A stretch of DNA of 64,000 bases from Streptococcus mitis subsp. hohhotensis (GCF_000722775.1 NZ_JPFZ01000009.1:62001-126000), one strand, 5' to 3'. Shown: positions 8,600 to 17,098, counted from the stretch's first letter. Translations and numbers: made by a program. The notes: a model not told the origin generated them from the sequence alone.

Positions 8600-9252
8600 T
8601 AGGCTTCTCCTTTCTGTGAGAGATAAACATCTAAACCATGTTGACGTAGGTGGCAGGATGGACAATCTCCACAACCACTTCCGATAATCCCGTTGTAGCA
8701 GGTTAAGGTCTTTTCACGAACATAGTCAAAGGCACCGAGTTGGTCGGCTAATTCCCAAGTTTCAGCCTTGTCTAGCCACATGAGAGGTGTTTGGATAACG
8801 AAGTCGTAATCCATGGCAAGGTTGAGGGTAACATTAAGGGATTTGACAAAGACATCTCGACAATCGGGGTAGCCTGAGAAGTCTGTCTCGCAGACACCTG
8901 TCACGATATCTTTAATACCTCGTTGCTTAGCAAGGACTGCCGCAAAGGACAGAAAGAGGTGGTTGCGACCGTCAACGAAGGTATTGGGAACCTCTCCCTC
9001 TTTTTGCTCGATTTCCATATCAGAGGTCAGGGCATTTTCAGTGATTTGCCCCAGCAGAGACATATCTAGGATATGATGACGAATCCCCTGTTCCTTAGCG
9101 ATTTCTCTAGCAACTTGAATTTCGAGGTGATGGCGTTGGCCGTAGGCAAAGGTAACGGCTTCGACCGTTTCATAGTGTTCTTTAGCCCAAAAGAGGCAGG
9201 TTGTAGAATCTTGACCGCCACTAAAGACGACCAAGGCTGATTGACGTTTCAT
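8599..9252 (-). CDS. queC: 7-cyano-7-deazaguanine synthase
   Basis: ATP-dependent enzyme forming preQ0 from carboxydeazaguanine and ammonia. The PP-loop is [14 protein letters not shown] at the N-terminus and the C-terminal zinc knuckle is [12 protein letters not shown]. The start MKRQSALV (217 residues) is preceded by GGAAGGAGT. First gene of the operon; a structured leader with terminator lies upstream (9294-9375), so expression probably responds to a queuosine precursor. Confidence 0.95.
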   Translation of the reverse strand: MKRQSALVVFSGGQDSTTCLFWAKEHYETVEAVTFAYGQRHHLEIQVAREIAKEQGIRHHILDMSLLGQITENALTSDMEIEQKEGEVPNTFVDGRNHLFLSFAAVLAKQRGIKDIVTGVCETDFSGYPDCRDVFVKSLNVTLNLAMDYDFVIQTPLMWLDKAETWELADQLGAFDYVREKTLTCYNGIIGSGCGDCPSCHLRQHGLDVYLSQKGEA

Positions 9253-9293
9253 AATACTCCTTCCAAAATGGGAAATGTTCAGAGCACGCAAAA

Positions 9294-9375
9294 AGCTCCC
9301 TTGAGGGAGCTAAAAAATACCAAGTAGAGGTTTTTTTTAGCGATGGCATGTCCCAAACATCGTAATATTCTACTT
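9294..9375 (-). promoter_or_regulatory. Probable riboswitch leader (preQ1-type) with intrinsic terminator before queC
   Basis: On the minus strand the RNA begins near an outer stem AAGTAGA/TCTACTT (9369-9375 with 9322-9328) enclosing a hairpin CGATG/CATCG with a 12-base loop containing GGG and CATGC, then an A8 tract ending in CC. This hairpin, A-rich tail and loop-tail pairing resembles the preQ1-I H-type pseudoknot. A terminator follows: AGCTCCC/GGGAGCT (9294-9311) and a T run. Context (upstream of queC) supports preQ1 sensing; I did not match it to a covariance model. Confidence 0.55.
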
Positions 9376-9377
9376 AT

Positions 9378-9406
9378 AGTCTAGCATATTTTTTGAAAAA
9401 TGGCAA
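9378..9406 (-). promoter_or_regulatory. que operon promoter
   Basis: Minus strand: -35 TTGCCA (9401-9406), 17-bp spacer, -10 TAGACT (9378-9383) with the extended TGC before it. Transcription would start at the 5' edge of the leader structure. Confidence 0.65.
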
Positions 9407-9419
9407 AGGGCAAGAAAAA

Positions 9420-9446
9420 AGAGACCAAAGCAAGTACTTGGTCTCT
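9420..9446 (-). terminator. trxA terminator
   Basis: AGAGACCAA/TTGGTCTCT forms a 9-bp stem, followed on the minus strand by a run of T. It ends the DUF4649-trxA transcript. Confidence 0.8.
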
Positions 9447-9453
9447 AGTGCGA

Positions 9454-9768
9454 TTAGCTCAATTCAGCAACGATGGCCTTGATTTGTTCTGCTGTGTGAA
9501 CACCAGCAACTTGTTTCACCACTTGGCCGTCTTTTTTGAAGAGAAGGGTTGGGATAGACATGATTCCAAAAGCACGAGCTGTGTTTGGATTTTCATCAAC
9601 GTCCATTTTAACGATTTTCAAAACATCTTCTGAAAGTTCTTCAGACAATTTATCCAAGATTGGACCTTGCATACGACATGGACCACACCAAGTTGCCCAG
9701 AAGTCTACCAAGACCAAACCGTCTTTTGTTTCTTGTTCGAATGTTGCATCTGTAATTGCTTTTGCCAT
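9454..9768 (-). CDS. trxA: Thioredoxin
   Basis: A 104-residue single-domain thioredoxin with the redox motif WATWCGPCRMQGP and the cis-proline loop MSIPTLLFKKDG. It reduces protein disulfides in the cytoplasm with thioredoxin reductase. It follows the DUF4649 gene by 15 bases and probably shares its promoter and the palindromic operator upstream. Confidence 0.95.
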   Translation of the reverse strand: MAKAITDATFEQETKDGLVLVDFWATWCGPCRMQGPILDKLSEELSEDVLKIVKMDVDENPNTARAFGIMSIPTLLFKKDGQVVKQVAGVHTAEQIKAIVAELS

Positions 9769-9783
9769 TGTATTTCTCCTTTT

Positions 9784-10005
9784 TTAGTTATATTGGCTTA
9801 AATCTTGTTTCATGAGGTAGAAGAAGACATCTCCATAAGTCCCATGGTAGTCCAAATCATGACCGTTATAAGTCAATTTTTGGACAGGGTAGTAGTCTGC
9901 GACGCCGATAAGGCAAGCTTGTTGTGAACGATCAAAGTCTTCATAAGATTCGAAAGTTACAGTTCTTTCGTTCTTGCTGGCATCTAGATAGGTAATTTCA
10001 ATCAT
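9784..10005 (-). CDS. DUF4649 family small protein
   Basis: A 73-residue acidic protein of unknown function, of a type found next to thioredoxin in streptococci. The start MIEITYLDASKN is preceded by AGGAGT; the longer frame would run back over the promoter. No transmembrane segment. It is the first gene of the trxA unit, so a redox-stress role is possible but only by context. Confidence 0.75.
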   Translation of the reverse strand: MIEITYLDASKNERTVTFESYEDFDRSQQACLIGVADYYPVQKLTYNGHDLDYHGTYGDVFFYLMKQDLSQYN

Positions 10006-10036
10006 GTTTAAAACTCCTTTGTTTAATGATGATTTT

Positions 10037-10065
10037 ATTTTACTCCTTGTAAAAGAGAATGTCAA
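10037..10065 (-). promoter_or_regulatory. DUF4649-trxA promoter
   Basis: Minus strand: perfect -35 TTGACA (10060-10065), 17-bp spacer, -10 TAAAAT (10037-10042). The palindrome at 10075-10086 lies just upstream of the -35. Confidence 0.75.
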
Positions 10066-10074
10066 GAAAAATGA

Positions 10075-10086
10075 TTGCGCACGCAA
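10075..10086. promoter_or_regulatory. Candidate MarR operator upstream of the trxA-unit promoter
   Basis: TTGCGCACGCAA, a dyad with arms TTGCG/CGCAA differing at one central position from the copy at 10559-10570. It sits about 10 bases upstream of the -35 of the DUF4649-trxA promoter, a position compatible with either activation or occlusion. Confidence 0.6.
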
Positions 10087-10104
10087 CTTTTTTCTAAAAT
10101 CATC

Positions 10105-10485
10105 TTAAATCAAGAAATCCAAACCAGTTTCCAAGCTTTCTTCAACAGCCTTTTGTAGTGTGGCCAGTGTCTTTTGCCCATCACCTGTCAGGCAGATAAA
10201 ACTAGAGCGTCTATCTTGATCACAACACCTGCGACTAAGTAGACCGCAATTTTTGGCTTCCAAGCGAGCCACCATCCGAGAAACAGCGCTCGGGCTCAGA
10301 TGAAGCTTATCTGGCAGGTCAATCTGGCGTAGAGATTTTTCTTGAGCCAAGTCCAGATAGTAGAGCAGGTAGAACTCTTTCAAGGTCAGACTTTGCTCGC
10401 TCTGTTGGGCAATGGTCTCTTCCAAGAGACTTTCAATTTCTTTCTGACGCCGATTGAAGTCAAACCATTTTTCCAAATAGGTCAT
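10105..10485 (-). CDS. MarR-family transcriptional regulator
   Basis: A 126-residue winged-helix protein: LTLKEFYLLYYLDLA, the recognition helix region LHLSPSAVSRMVARLEAK and the wing RRCCDQDRRSSFICLT. A CC pair in the wing and Cys in LEAKNCG could allow thiol sensing. The start MTYLEKWF has AAAGGAG upstream; a longer frame would cross its own promoter. Its promoter and the one of the downstream trx unit each carry the same palindrome, so autoregulation and control of trxA are likely. Ligand unknown. Confidence 0.85.
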   Translation of the reverse strand: MTYLEKWFDFNRRQKEIESLLEETIAQQSEQSLTLKEFYLLYYLDLAQEKSLRQIDLPDKLHLSPSAVSRMVARLEAKNCGLLSRRCCDQDRRSSFICLTGDGQKTLATLQKAVEESLETGLDFLI

Positions 10486-10558
10486 AGTATCTCCTTTCTT
10501 TTTAGAGTTGTAAATAGAAGAAAGTCCATTCACGGACAGTCTCTGTATCACAAGATGA

Positions 10559-10570
10559 TTGCGCATGCAA
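10559..10570. promoter_or_regulatory. Candidate MarR operator over the marR start point
   Basis: TTGCGCATGCAA, arms TTGC/GCAA in a longer ATTGC...GCAAT dyad. It lies just downstream of the marR -10 (TATAAT, 10573-10578 on the minus strand; -35 TTGCCA at 10596-10601, 17-bp spacer), so a bound repressor would block transcription start. Confidence 0.65.
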
Positions 10571-10706
10571 TAATTATACTACTTTTCAAGAATGCTGGCA
10601 AGAAGGACGCTGGAATATTTTATCCTAAATCATGCCTGTTTTCACAAGTCAAGAATTGTTTGTATCCCCTTTCCTTTCTAATTTTCATTATCCCTTGTGC
10701 ATTTCC

Positions 10707-10734
10707 TTGAAATTTTCTGAAAAAAGAGTAAACT
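10707..10734 (+). promoter_or_regulatory. Possible lrgAB-like promoter
   Basis: -35 TTGAAA (10707-10712), 16-bp spacer, -10 TAAACT (10729-10734), about 30 bases before the chosen ATG. Confidence 0.5.
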
Positions 10735-10767
10735 GGTATGCAAGAAGTCTATTTCGTGGAGTTTAGG

Positions 10768-11142
10768 ATGAAATTATATGTTCAATTAATGATTCTCTTT
10801 GTGATTTCTCTAATCGGAGAGGGGATCTCTAGTTTCTTTCATTTGCCCATCCCAGGCAGTATTATCGGTTTGATTATTCTCTTTTTAGCCCTACAATTCA
10901 AGTGGCTGAGAACTAGGCATGTCAACATGGTGGGGAATTTCTTGCTGGCCAATATGACCATTCTCTTTTTGCCACCAGCAGTGGGAATCATGGAGAAGTT
11001 TGATGTGATTGCTCCCTATCTTTTGCCAATTGTTTTGATTATCTTTTTTGCAGCAGTCATCAATATTATCCTCATTGCTTTGGTGGTTCAGTTTATCAAA
11101 CGACGGTTTGAGGGAGATTATGAGAAAGGAGATGCCAAATGA
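10768..11142 (+). CDS. lrgA: CidA/LrgA family holin-like membrane protein
   Basis: A 124-residue membrane protein with four predicted hydrophobic helices and the family motif LPIPGSIIGLIILFLAL. CidA/LrgA proteins act with LrgB/CidB in control of autolysis or as pyruvate/acetate transporters. The start MKLYVQLM is preferred (GGAG upstream); an earlier ATG at 10738 lies next to the -10. It overlaps lrgB by four bases, the standard coupling. Confidence 0.85.
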   Translation: MKLYVQLMILFVISLIGEGISSFFHLPIPGSIIGLIILFLALQFKWLRTRHVNMVGNFLLANMTILFLPPAVGIMEKFDVIAPYLLPIVLIIFFAAVINIILIALVVQFIKRRFEGDYEKGDAK

Positions 11143-11834
11143 GTGAATTTGTTTCCAATCCCCTGTTTGGGCTTGCCCTGTCTATCCTAGCTTACCTGGT
11201 GGGAATGCTGATTTACAGGCGGTTTCCCCATCCTTTGACAACGCCCTTGCTTTTGTCAGCTGTTTTCATTATCATCTTTCTAAAGGTGACGGGTATTTCT
11301 TACCAAGATTACTACCAAGGTGGGGTTTATCTGAACAACTTGATTGTCCCATCGACTGTTGCTCTAGGGATTCCGCTTTATAAGAGTTTTCATCTGATGA
11401 AGCACCATGCTCGGAGTATTCTCTTTGGTAGTTTGCTAGCAGTAGTTGTCAATACCTCTTTCACAGCCCTTGTAGCTAAGATTTTTGGCATGGACTTTTT
11501 CTTAGCCATTTCTCTCTTTCCTAAGTCAGTAACAACCGCTATGGCAGTGGGAATCACAGAAAAATTGCAAGGTTTGACGACTGTGACCTTGGTCGTTGTA
11601 GTGGCTACTGGGATTTTAACCAGTGTCATCGGCCCAACCCTTTTGAAGTGGTTGAAAATAGATGATCCAGTAGCTGTTGGTCTTTCCCTTGGAGGAACAG
11701 GCCACGCAGTCGGAACAGGCACAGCCTTTCGATACGGTTCTGTAGCAGGAGCCATGGGTGGCTTGGCTATCGGTGTTACCGGTATTCTCTATGTCTTTGT
11801 CAGCCCTATCGTAGCCAGTTTGATATTGAGTTAA
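11139..11834 (+). CDS. lrgB: LrgB/CidB family membrane protein
   Basis: A 231-residue polytopic membrane protein of the LrgB family, with LLLSAVFIIIFLKVTG, ALGIPLYKSFHLMKHH and the C-terminal GTGHAVGTGTAFRYG signature. It partners the upstream LrgA-like protein (ATGA overlap). In streptococci lrgAB is linked to pyruvate uptake and lysis control; which applies here is not visible from sequence. Ends in a strong terminator. Confidence 0.88.
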   Translation: MSEFVSNPLFGLALSILAYLVGMLIYRRFPHPLTTPLLLSAVFIIIFLKVTGISYQDYYQGGVYLNNLIVPSTVALGIPLYKSFHLMKHHARSILFGSLLAVVVNTSFTALVAKIFGMDFFLAISLFPKSVTTAMAVGITEKLQGLTTVTLVVVVATGILTSVIGPTLLKWLKIDDPVAVGLSLGGTGHAVGTGTAFRYGSVAGAMGGLAIGVTGILYVFVSPIVASLILS

Positions 11835-11864
11835 AAAGCAAGGAATTTGAGTTCCTTGCTTTTT
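11833..11864. terminator. Terminator after lrgB (bidirectional)
   Basis: AAAAAGCAAGGAA and TTCCTTGCTTTTT form a perfect 13-bp stem; also suited to the convergent ABC exporter gene. Confidence 0.88.
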
Positions 11865-11885
11865 AAAATCGTATGTTATAGAGCA

Positions 11886-13433
11886 TTACTTTTCTCTGCT
11901 TAAATGAATGACTTGGTCGTAGTGTTTTAAGTCCTCTTCTGTGTAGTGGTGAATGACTTCAATGACTGTTTGAGGTAGGGAGAAGAGCAAGTCACTAATT
12001 TTTCTGCTATTTTCCAAGTCAAGATTGGCCTTAATCTCATCAGCTAAGATGAGCTGGCTATCATGGTAGAGGGCGCGAGCGATTTCAAGGCGTTGTTTCT
12101 CGCCACCAGATAGACTATCATTTCTGAGCGTTCGATTTTTCAAATGTTCTAATCCTGTTTTTTTGAGGATATGATTTAAAGTCTCTTTATTTTTATCCAG
12201 TCCCAGAAGGATATTGTCTTCCAGAGATAGTGTGTCAAAGTAATGGCTATCTTGGAGGATATAGGAACTAAAGCTTGTGATTTCTTTACGTGACAGGTTT
12301 TGACCAGCAAAGCTAATCTGTCCACTTGTCGGTGTCTCTTCTCCATGAATGATATTGAGTAGGGTTGTTTTACCAGAGCCACTTTCCCCGATAATGGCGA
12401 TTTTTTCTCCTTGCTTAATGTGCATGGAAATCGGAGACAGGAGGCTATTCCCATCTTTTTCTAGGGAGATGGTGTTAAGCTGGATAGGGAAAATATTTTC
12501 TATGCTTCTAGGCGAGATGAAGTTAGACTGGCTCAAAAGTTTTTGGTATTTGTTGAGAAGAGTTCTATTCGCTTTTCGGGTGTTGGTAAAGTAAGCCAAC
12601 TCTTGGAATTGATAACCGATATTATGGGAAACTAGATAGATGGCCACAAAACTCGCCGCATCTAAATAATTATAGTAGGTCATAAAGCCACCGATGACGA
12701 TTGGTGTGACAGAACAAAAGGCATCGATGCTATTGATCAAGAGACTGTTTAAAGTGCGTTGCTTTTCATAGTTGATTTCGGCATCTAGACTGGTTTGTAA
12801 TTGCTTTTGATAGCGAGCAAAAAAGTAGTCTTGCCCCTGATAATGGCGAATTTGTTGGCTACCACCAATAAAATTTGTCAAGCTTGCTAAGTAGCTCTGG
12901 TTAACAGTGGACCGCTTTTCAGAAAGTGAATCCAATCGCTTTGATCCGATAGCACTGCAGAGTACAGGAAAGGAGTAGAAGAGGATGAAAATCAAGCCCA
13001 GGTAAAAATTGGTCCATAGGGCATAGAGAATGGACACAGTTGTGAAGCCAAGAGAAGAAATGATGATGACCGTTGGCTCGATATAGTTTTCTTCTAGTTG
13101 CTTGATGTCGTTTTCTAGGTCAGACAAAATATCCTTTTCATCAATCTCATAACTGTTTAAAAATCGCTTGAAAATAGCACTCTTGATTCCATATTTGAAG
13201 TCAGTAATCAAACGGGCGTAGTAATAGCGTTTCCCAGCCAAACCTAGTAAGAGGATGAGATTACCAAGGATTCCTAAAATCAAAACTTTCCAAAGAAGGC
13301 CTAGTTCTTGATTGGTAAAACTAGCAACAATATTCTGAACAAGGGCTGGCGTGATAATTGCTTCCAGCCAAGTAATGGCAATAGAAAAGAAGTAAAGTAC
13401 GAGGTGCTTCTTGGTAACAAATCTTCTCAGCAT
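11886..13433 (-). CDS. ABC exporter, fused membrane and ATP-binding domains
   Basis: A 515-residue half-transporter: about 300 residues of membrane domain (six predicted helices), then the ATPase with Walker A GESGSGKTTLLN, signature LSGGEKQRLEIARAL and Walker B LILADEI. It must dimerise. The Walker B has Ala-Asp-Glu as in many bacteriocin or peptide exporters, but no peptidase domain or precursor gene is adjacent, so the substrate is unknown. AGGAGGG precedes the start. Alone in its transcript. Confidence 0.85.
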   Translation of the reverse strand: MLRRFVTKKHLVLYFFSIAITWLEAIITPALVQNIVASFTNQELGLLWKVLILGILGNLILLLGLAGKRYYYARLITDFKYGIKSAIFKRFLNSYEIDEKDILSDLENDIKQLEENYIEPTVIIISSLGFTTVSILYALWTNFYLGLIFILFYSFPVLCSAIGSKRLDSLSEKRSTVNQSYLASLTNFIGGSQQIRHYQGQDYFFARYQKQLQTSLDAEINYEKQRTLNSLLINSIDAFCSVTPIVIGGFMTYYNYLDAASFVAIYLVSHNIGYQFQELAYFTNTRKANRTLLNKYQKLLSQSNFISPRSIENIFPIQLNTISLEKDGNSLLSPISMHIKQGEKIAIIGESGSGKTTLLNIIHGEETPTSGQISFAGQNLSRKEITSFSSYILQDSHYFDTLSLEDNILLGLDKNKETLNHILKKTGLEHLKNRTLRNDSLSGGEKQRLEIARALYHDSQLILADEIKANLDLENSRKISDLLFSLPQTVIEVIHHYTEEDLKHYDQVIHLSREK

Positions 13434-13573
13434 AAAGAGTTGCCCTCCTTATCGATATACATGTAATTAGTTTTAAAGTCATTATACTCCTTTTTATTAA
13501 ATACTTCATATAAAAATGTAAATTTTGGGGGATATACAATTAAATGACAATGTCAAAATGTAACAGATTAAAT

Positions 13574-13616
13574 AAAAAGCGAACAAAACAGAATTTGTTG
13601 TTTCGATTCGCTTTTT
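13574..13616. terminator. Hairpin between ABC exporter and choline-binding protein genes
   Basis: AAAAAGCGAA pairs with TTCGCTTTTT around a short inner pairing. The stem shares AAAAAGCGAACAAAAC with the element at 3244-3404, so both may derive from one repeat family. On the minus strand it lies beyond the choline-binding gene and could terminate it. Confidence 0.6.
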
Positions 13617-13707
13617 GTATTATTAAATAGATTTTTCTTGTAGTTCTGATAACATTTAGTCTGAGCAGGTGCACTAATAGCTGATGGAATAAAATGTATA
13701 CTTTAGC

Positions 13708-14856
13708 TTATTTCCAAGCGCCACTGGCATCTACATAGTAACCATCAGGTGTATAGGTGTTGTGAAGCATCTTACCAGTTGAAGCAAGATAGTACCACTG
13801 ACCGCCATCTTTTACCCAACCAGTCGCCATAGCACCTGAATTGCTTAGGTAATACCAAGAGTCACTATCTTTTACCCAGCCTGTTACCATAGTACCTGAA
13901 TTGTTTAGGTAATACCAAGAGCCACTATCTTTGAGCCAGCCTGTTGCCATAGCACCTGAGTCTTTTAGGTAATACCAAGAGTGATTATCATATAGCCAAT
14001 CACTAGCAATCATGGCTCCTGATGGTTTAAAGGCATACCAGTTGCCACCTTGATAGAGCCAAGTTTGATTGAACATGACACCTTTATCATTCATAAAGTA
14101 CCAGCTTCCATTGTCCTTAACCCAAGAATTTTGAACTAATTGACCTTGTTTTTGATAGTACCAGGTTTCATCGTCACTATTTTTTCGATTTAGCCAGCTT
14201 TCTGCTTTTACAATCGGATAAAGTGTTCTGAAGGCTCCTCCCCCCTTGTAGGAATGACTGATAACTCCTGGTTTTACAAGTTTCATACCACCAGACTCCT
14301 CTGCCCAAGCAAAAACTTTTTGACCATTGACAGTCTCTGGTAAGGTGGCAGTATAAGTCTTGGTTTGATAGTCCCATTTGGTATCAAGGTAGGTGTATTG
14401 ATCATTAGATTCTTTAATATGGTAGTAGCCTCTCTTTCCACCGTCATGATATACATCATCAACCACTTTAGTGGACCAGGTCTTCACCTCATTTCCGCTC
14501 TTGGCCTCTACCTTGATATCTCCTCTATAGCCATATGGAACATAGAAATTCAGGTAACGTCCTTCTTCACCGATATTGGATCTATCCACTTCTTGAGCTA
14601 GGAAATTGACAGTCTGGTCTTGACCATCTAAAGTAACTTTCCACTCGATTTTCTCAGTTGTTGGCAAATCCAAGGCTTTGATATCTATGTCATGGCCATT
14701 GTTAAATCGAAGAATTTTACCATCTTGATATTGAACACCACCCTTAATACGCCATACCTCTTGTAGCTCAAAAGCTTTGGCAGATTGAGGAAGAATAAAC
14801 ATAGCCAACCCTGCCAATGACAAACTAAATAGTGTGATTTTTTGTGATATTTTCAT
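13708..14856 (-). CDS. Choline-binding surface protein with unassigned N-terminal domain
   Basis: Secreted 382-residue protein: signal peptide (residues 1 to about 28, cut after QSAKA), about 190 residues of a beta-rich domain I cannot assign, then seven or so choline-binding repeats of the type GSWYYLNNSGTMVTGW running to the end, which attach it to phosphocholine on teichoic acids. No hydrolase motif is evident in the N-terminal part. It starts 12 bases after the caspase-like choline-binding gene, so both are one operon, divergent from rgg; it could be a partner or substrate of that protease. Confidence 0.85.
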   Translation of the reverse strand: MKISQKITLFSLSLAGLAMFILPQSAKAFELQEVWRIKGGVQYQDGKILRFNNGHDIDIKALDLPTTEKIEWKVTLDGQDQTVNFLAQEVDRSNIGEEGRYLNFYVPYGYRGDIKVEAKSGNEVKTWSTKVVDDVYHDGGKRGYYHIKESNDQYTYLDTKWDYQTKTYTATLPETVNGQKVFAWAEESGGMKLVKPGVISHSYKGGGAFRTLYPIVKAESWLNRKNSDDETWYYQKQGQLVQNSWVKDNGSWYFMNDKGVMFNQTWLYQGGNWYAFKPSGAMIASDWLYDNHSWYYLKDSGAMATGWLKDSGSWYYLNNSGTMVTGWVKDSDSWYYLSNSGAMATGWVKDGGQWYYLASTGKMLHNTYTPDGYYVDASGAWK

Positions 14857-14868
14857 TTTATGAACTCC

Positions 14869-16113
14869 TTATTTTTTGAATAAAACAAATTGACTGTTTT
14901 TTGGATAAACTGATACATGTTGCTCTTCGTGAATTTGTGATGCAGCTTCAAGGACTAGAGGATAAGAGTATTGATACAGTTCCTCTAAAGTAATTTTTCC
15001 GTTAGTATTGGTGTCTGCCATAGGCGAAATCATTCTATTTTGAAGTGGATCCCAACCTGTACCCATTGCCCAGTATCTAGTGGCAAGACTACCTACTCCG
15101 ACCGCACTATACGATTCTTCACCCATACAAGAGGCACATAGTACGAGGAATTTAGAATCAAGCATTTCGCCATTCTTGCTTGCTATATCTCCTGTTGAAA
15201 ATCCTGCCAAAAATGCTTGATCATCAAATCTTTTTTCAGACTTGGAGGCAACCTTTTTGTTTGGCTTATCTACATCTATAATCGTTCCTGAATAGCAACA
15301 ATCCAGCATAACAACAAACTTACCTTTGTATTGTTTCAGTATGGATGCTAATTCCCAACCTGAAAATGATGTTTTATCGCTACCAATGGCTATCGTTCCA
15401 TCTTCTCCACCATGACAAGTAAGGTAAAGGTAGTTCACATCGCTTTCGCTAGAAGATTTGAAAAGCTCTTGCATTTTTGCAATAATCTCGGACTTAGTTT
15501 TATCTGGGAACCGAACAACTTTACTAAAGTTTTGGTTGCTAAAAACCTTTTCCATAGTATTAACGTCTTCGATAGGTACTTCTATCGTTGATGTTTCACC
15601 AAGAACTAAAGCACGGCGATTAATCGTTTGTCTTGCTCCACTAGTGGCAAAGAAATAGGTATCATCTCCGATATTGTGCCAACCTGTCTGCATAGCACCG
15701 CTATCAGCTAAATAATATTGTTGTCCTTCGATAGTCTGTAGGCCAGTTTGCATGACACCGCTAGTATTTAAATAGTACCAACTACCAGAAATCAAACACC
15801 AGCCTGTTTTCATAGCACCACTATCATCTAGATAATACCAATTTCCATGCTCATTAAACCAACCTGTTTTCATCCAACCTTCACTATCAAAATAGTACCA
15901 GGTTTCATTGATCTTTTCCCACCCGTTTTTAGTGTAAGAACCGTCAGAATGTTTATACCACCAACGGCCATTCGATTGAATCCAACTGCCGTCAGAGTGA
16001 CTATAAGCCTTGGGAGAAATAGATTCTTGAGCAGAAACTGGACTATTTACTGATAGTGATGTCACTAGGCTCAGTAAAGCAACTGATGACAATAAAATTT
16101 TTTTCATAATCAT
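14869..16113 (-). CDS. Choline-binding protein with C-terminal caspase-like (clan CD) peptidase domain
   Basis: Secreted 414-residue protein: signal peptide to about residue 28, five or six choline-binding repeats (about 43-160), then a caspase-like fold. The dyad is visible: His234 in YLTCHGGEDG and Cys273 in VVMLDCCYSG, matching the SGHG and DxCxSG motifs of caspase/C14-type enzymes. A D-N-N-G calcium-loop-like segment (TNTNGKITLEEL) lies near the C-terminus. It should be held on the cell wall by choline with the peptidase outside. ATG at 16113 or six bases later (MKKILL) are both possible. Divergent from rgg. Confidence 0.82.
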   Translation of the reverse strand: MIMKKILLSSVALLSLVTSLSVNSPVSAQESISPKAYSHSDGSWIQSNGRWWYKHSDGSYTKNGWEKINETWYYFDSEGWMKTGWFNEHGNWYYLDDSGAMKTGWCLISGSWYYLNTSGVMQTGLQTIEGQQYYLADSGAMQTGWHNIGDDTYFFATSGARQTINRRALVLGETSTIEVPIEDVNTMEKVFSNQNFSKVVRFPDKTKSEIIAKMQELFKSSSESDVNYLYLTCHGGEDGTIAIGSDKTSFSGWELASILKQYKGKFVVMLDCCYSGTIIDVDKPNKKVASKSEKRFDDQAFLAGFSTGDIASKNGEMLDSKFLVLCASCMGEESYSAVGVGSLATRYWAMGTGWDPLQNRMISPMADTNTNGKITLEELYQYSYPLVLEAASQIHEEQHVSVYPKNSQFVLFKK

Positions 16114-16205
16114 ATTGTCCTTTCTGTTTTATTTTTGTATAATCATAATCATATCACAAATAAAAAAACAGGTTTTATTTTTTGCAGAAATGGAAGAGGA
16201 ATAGT

Positions 16206-17069
16206 ATGGAAAATTTTGGAGCAGTTTTAAAGGATATTCGTATTTCAAAAAATTTTCGTCTTAAAGATTTGGCTTGTGATAAGATTAGTGAGTCAACTAT
16301 TTCTCGTTTCGAAAATGGGATTACAAAATTATCTATTGATCATTTTTACATGTTATTAAATCGCCTGGGGATATCATTTTCGGAATTTGAAGAATTAGTT
16401 CATTGCTATTATTCTAAAAAAGAATGTTTTTTTGAAGAACTAGAACATGCTGTAAACTCTTCAGATATCATTTTGTTACAAGAACTAATAAAGAAAATAG
16501 AACTAAAACAAAAGCAGGAAAAAAGTTTATGCAATTGTCACATAAAGTTGATTGCTGAACAACAGATTAATCGCCTTGCAAACCTTCCTTACAATGCATC
16601 TAAATGTAATGAGTTAATAAAGTATTTGCTTTCTGTAGATAATTGGATGGAGTATGAACTGAAAATTTTCTATAATTCGGTGTTTTTTATGAACACTAAA
16701 ACCATAAGTTTACTATATAGAGCGGTAATCAAGAAAACACGACATTTTTTAAAAACAGATATGGGAACACATAGAGTAATTCCTTTATATTTATTTAATT
16801 TAGAATTATTATTAAAAAATAATTTGTTAGATAGCGCTCAATTTTTTATAGATGATTTAGAAAATTTACTGACCAGACAAGGATATTATTTTGAAAAGAC
16901 TTATTTGCTTTTTTTAAAAGGTATTTATCTTATAAAAACGAATCAAGTAGAGTTAGGTAAAAAAGAATGTTCCAAAGCTATGAGAATATGTAAGGAATAT
17001 AATGATAGTGTCACAATAGAGAAATTAAACAAGACCTTTAAATCAGATTTAAAAGGATTTGTTTTTTGA
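16206..17069 (+). CDS. Rgg/GadR/MutR family transcriptional regulator
   Basis: A 287-residue regulator: N-terminal XRE helix-turn-helix (FGAVLKDIRISKN, then ISESTISRFENGITKLSIDHF) followed by the alpha-helical peptide-binding repeat domain (INRLANLPYNASK, later FLKGIYLIKTNQ). Rgg proteins respond to small peptides and usually control adjacent genes. I found no short hydrophobic peptide ORF next to it. The start at MENFGAVL has AGAGGA upstream. Divergent from the two choline-binding protein genes, which are the likely targets. The gene is markedly AT-rich compared with neighbours, suggesting transfer. Confidence 0.87.
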   Translation: MENFGAVLKDIRISKNFRLKDLACDKISESTISRFENGITKLSIDHFYMLLNRLGISFSEFEELVHCYYSKKECFFEELEHAVNSSDIILLQELIKKIELKQKQEKSLCNCHIKLIAEQQINRLANLPYNASKCNELIKYLLSVDNWMEYELKIFYNSVFFMNTKTISLLYRAVIKKTRHFLKTDMGTHRVIPLYLFNLELLLKNNLLDSAQFFIDDLENLLTRQGYYFEKTYLLFLKGIYLIKTNQVELGKKECSKAMRICKEYNDSVTIEKLNKTFKSDLKGFVF

Positions 17070-17098
17070 ATAAAGTTAGACAGAAAATGAGATAAAAG

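Noticed and set aside
11390-11755. Antisense ORF across lrgB
   Set aside because: Opposite strand of a conserved membrane gene; composition typical of a shadow frame.
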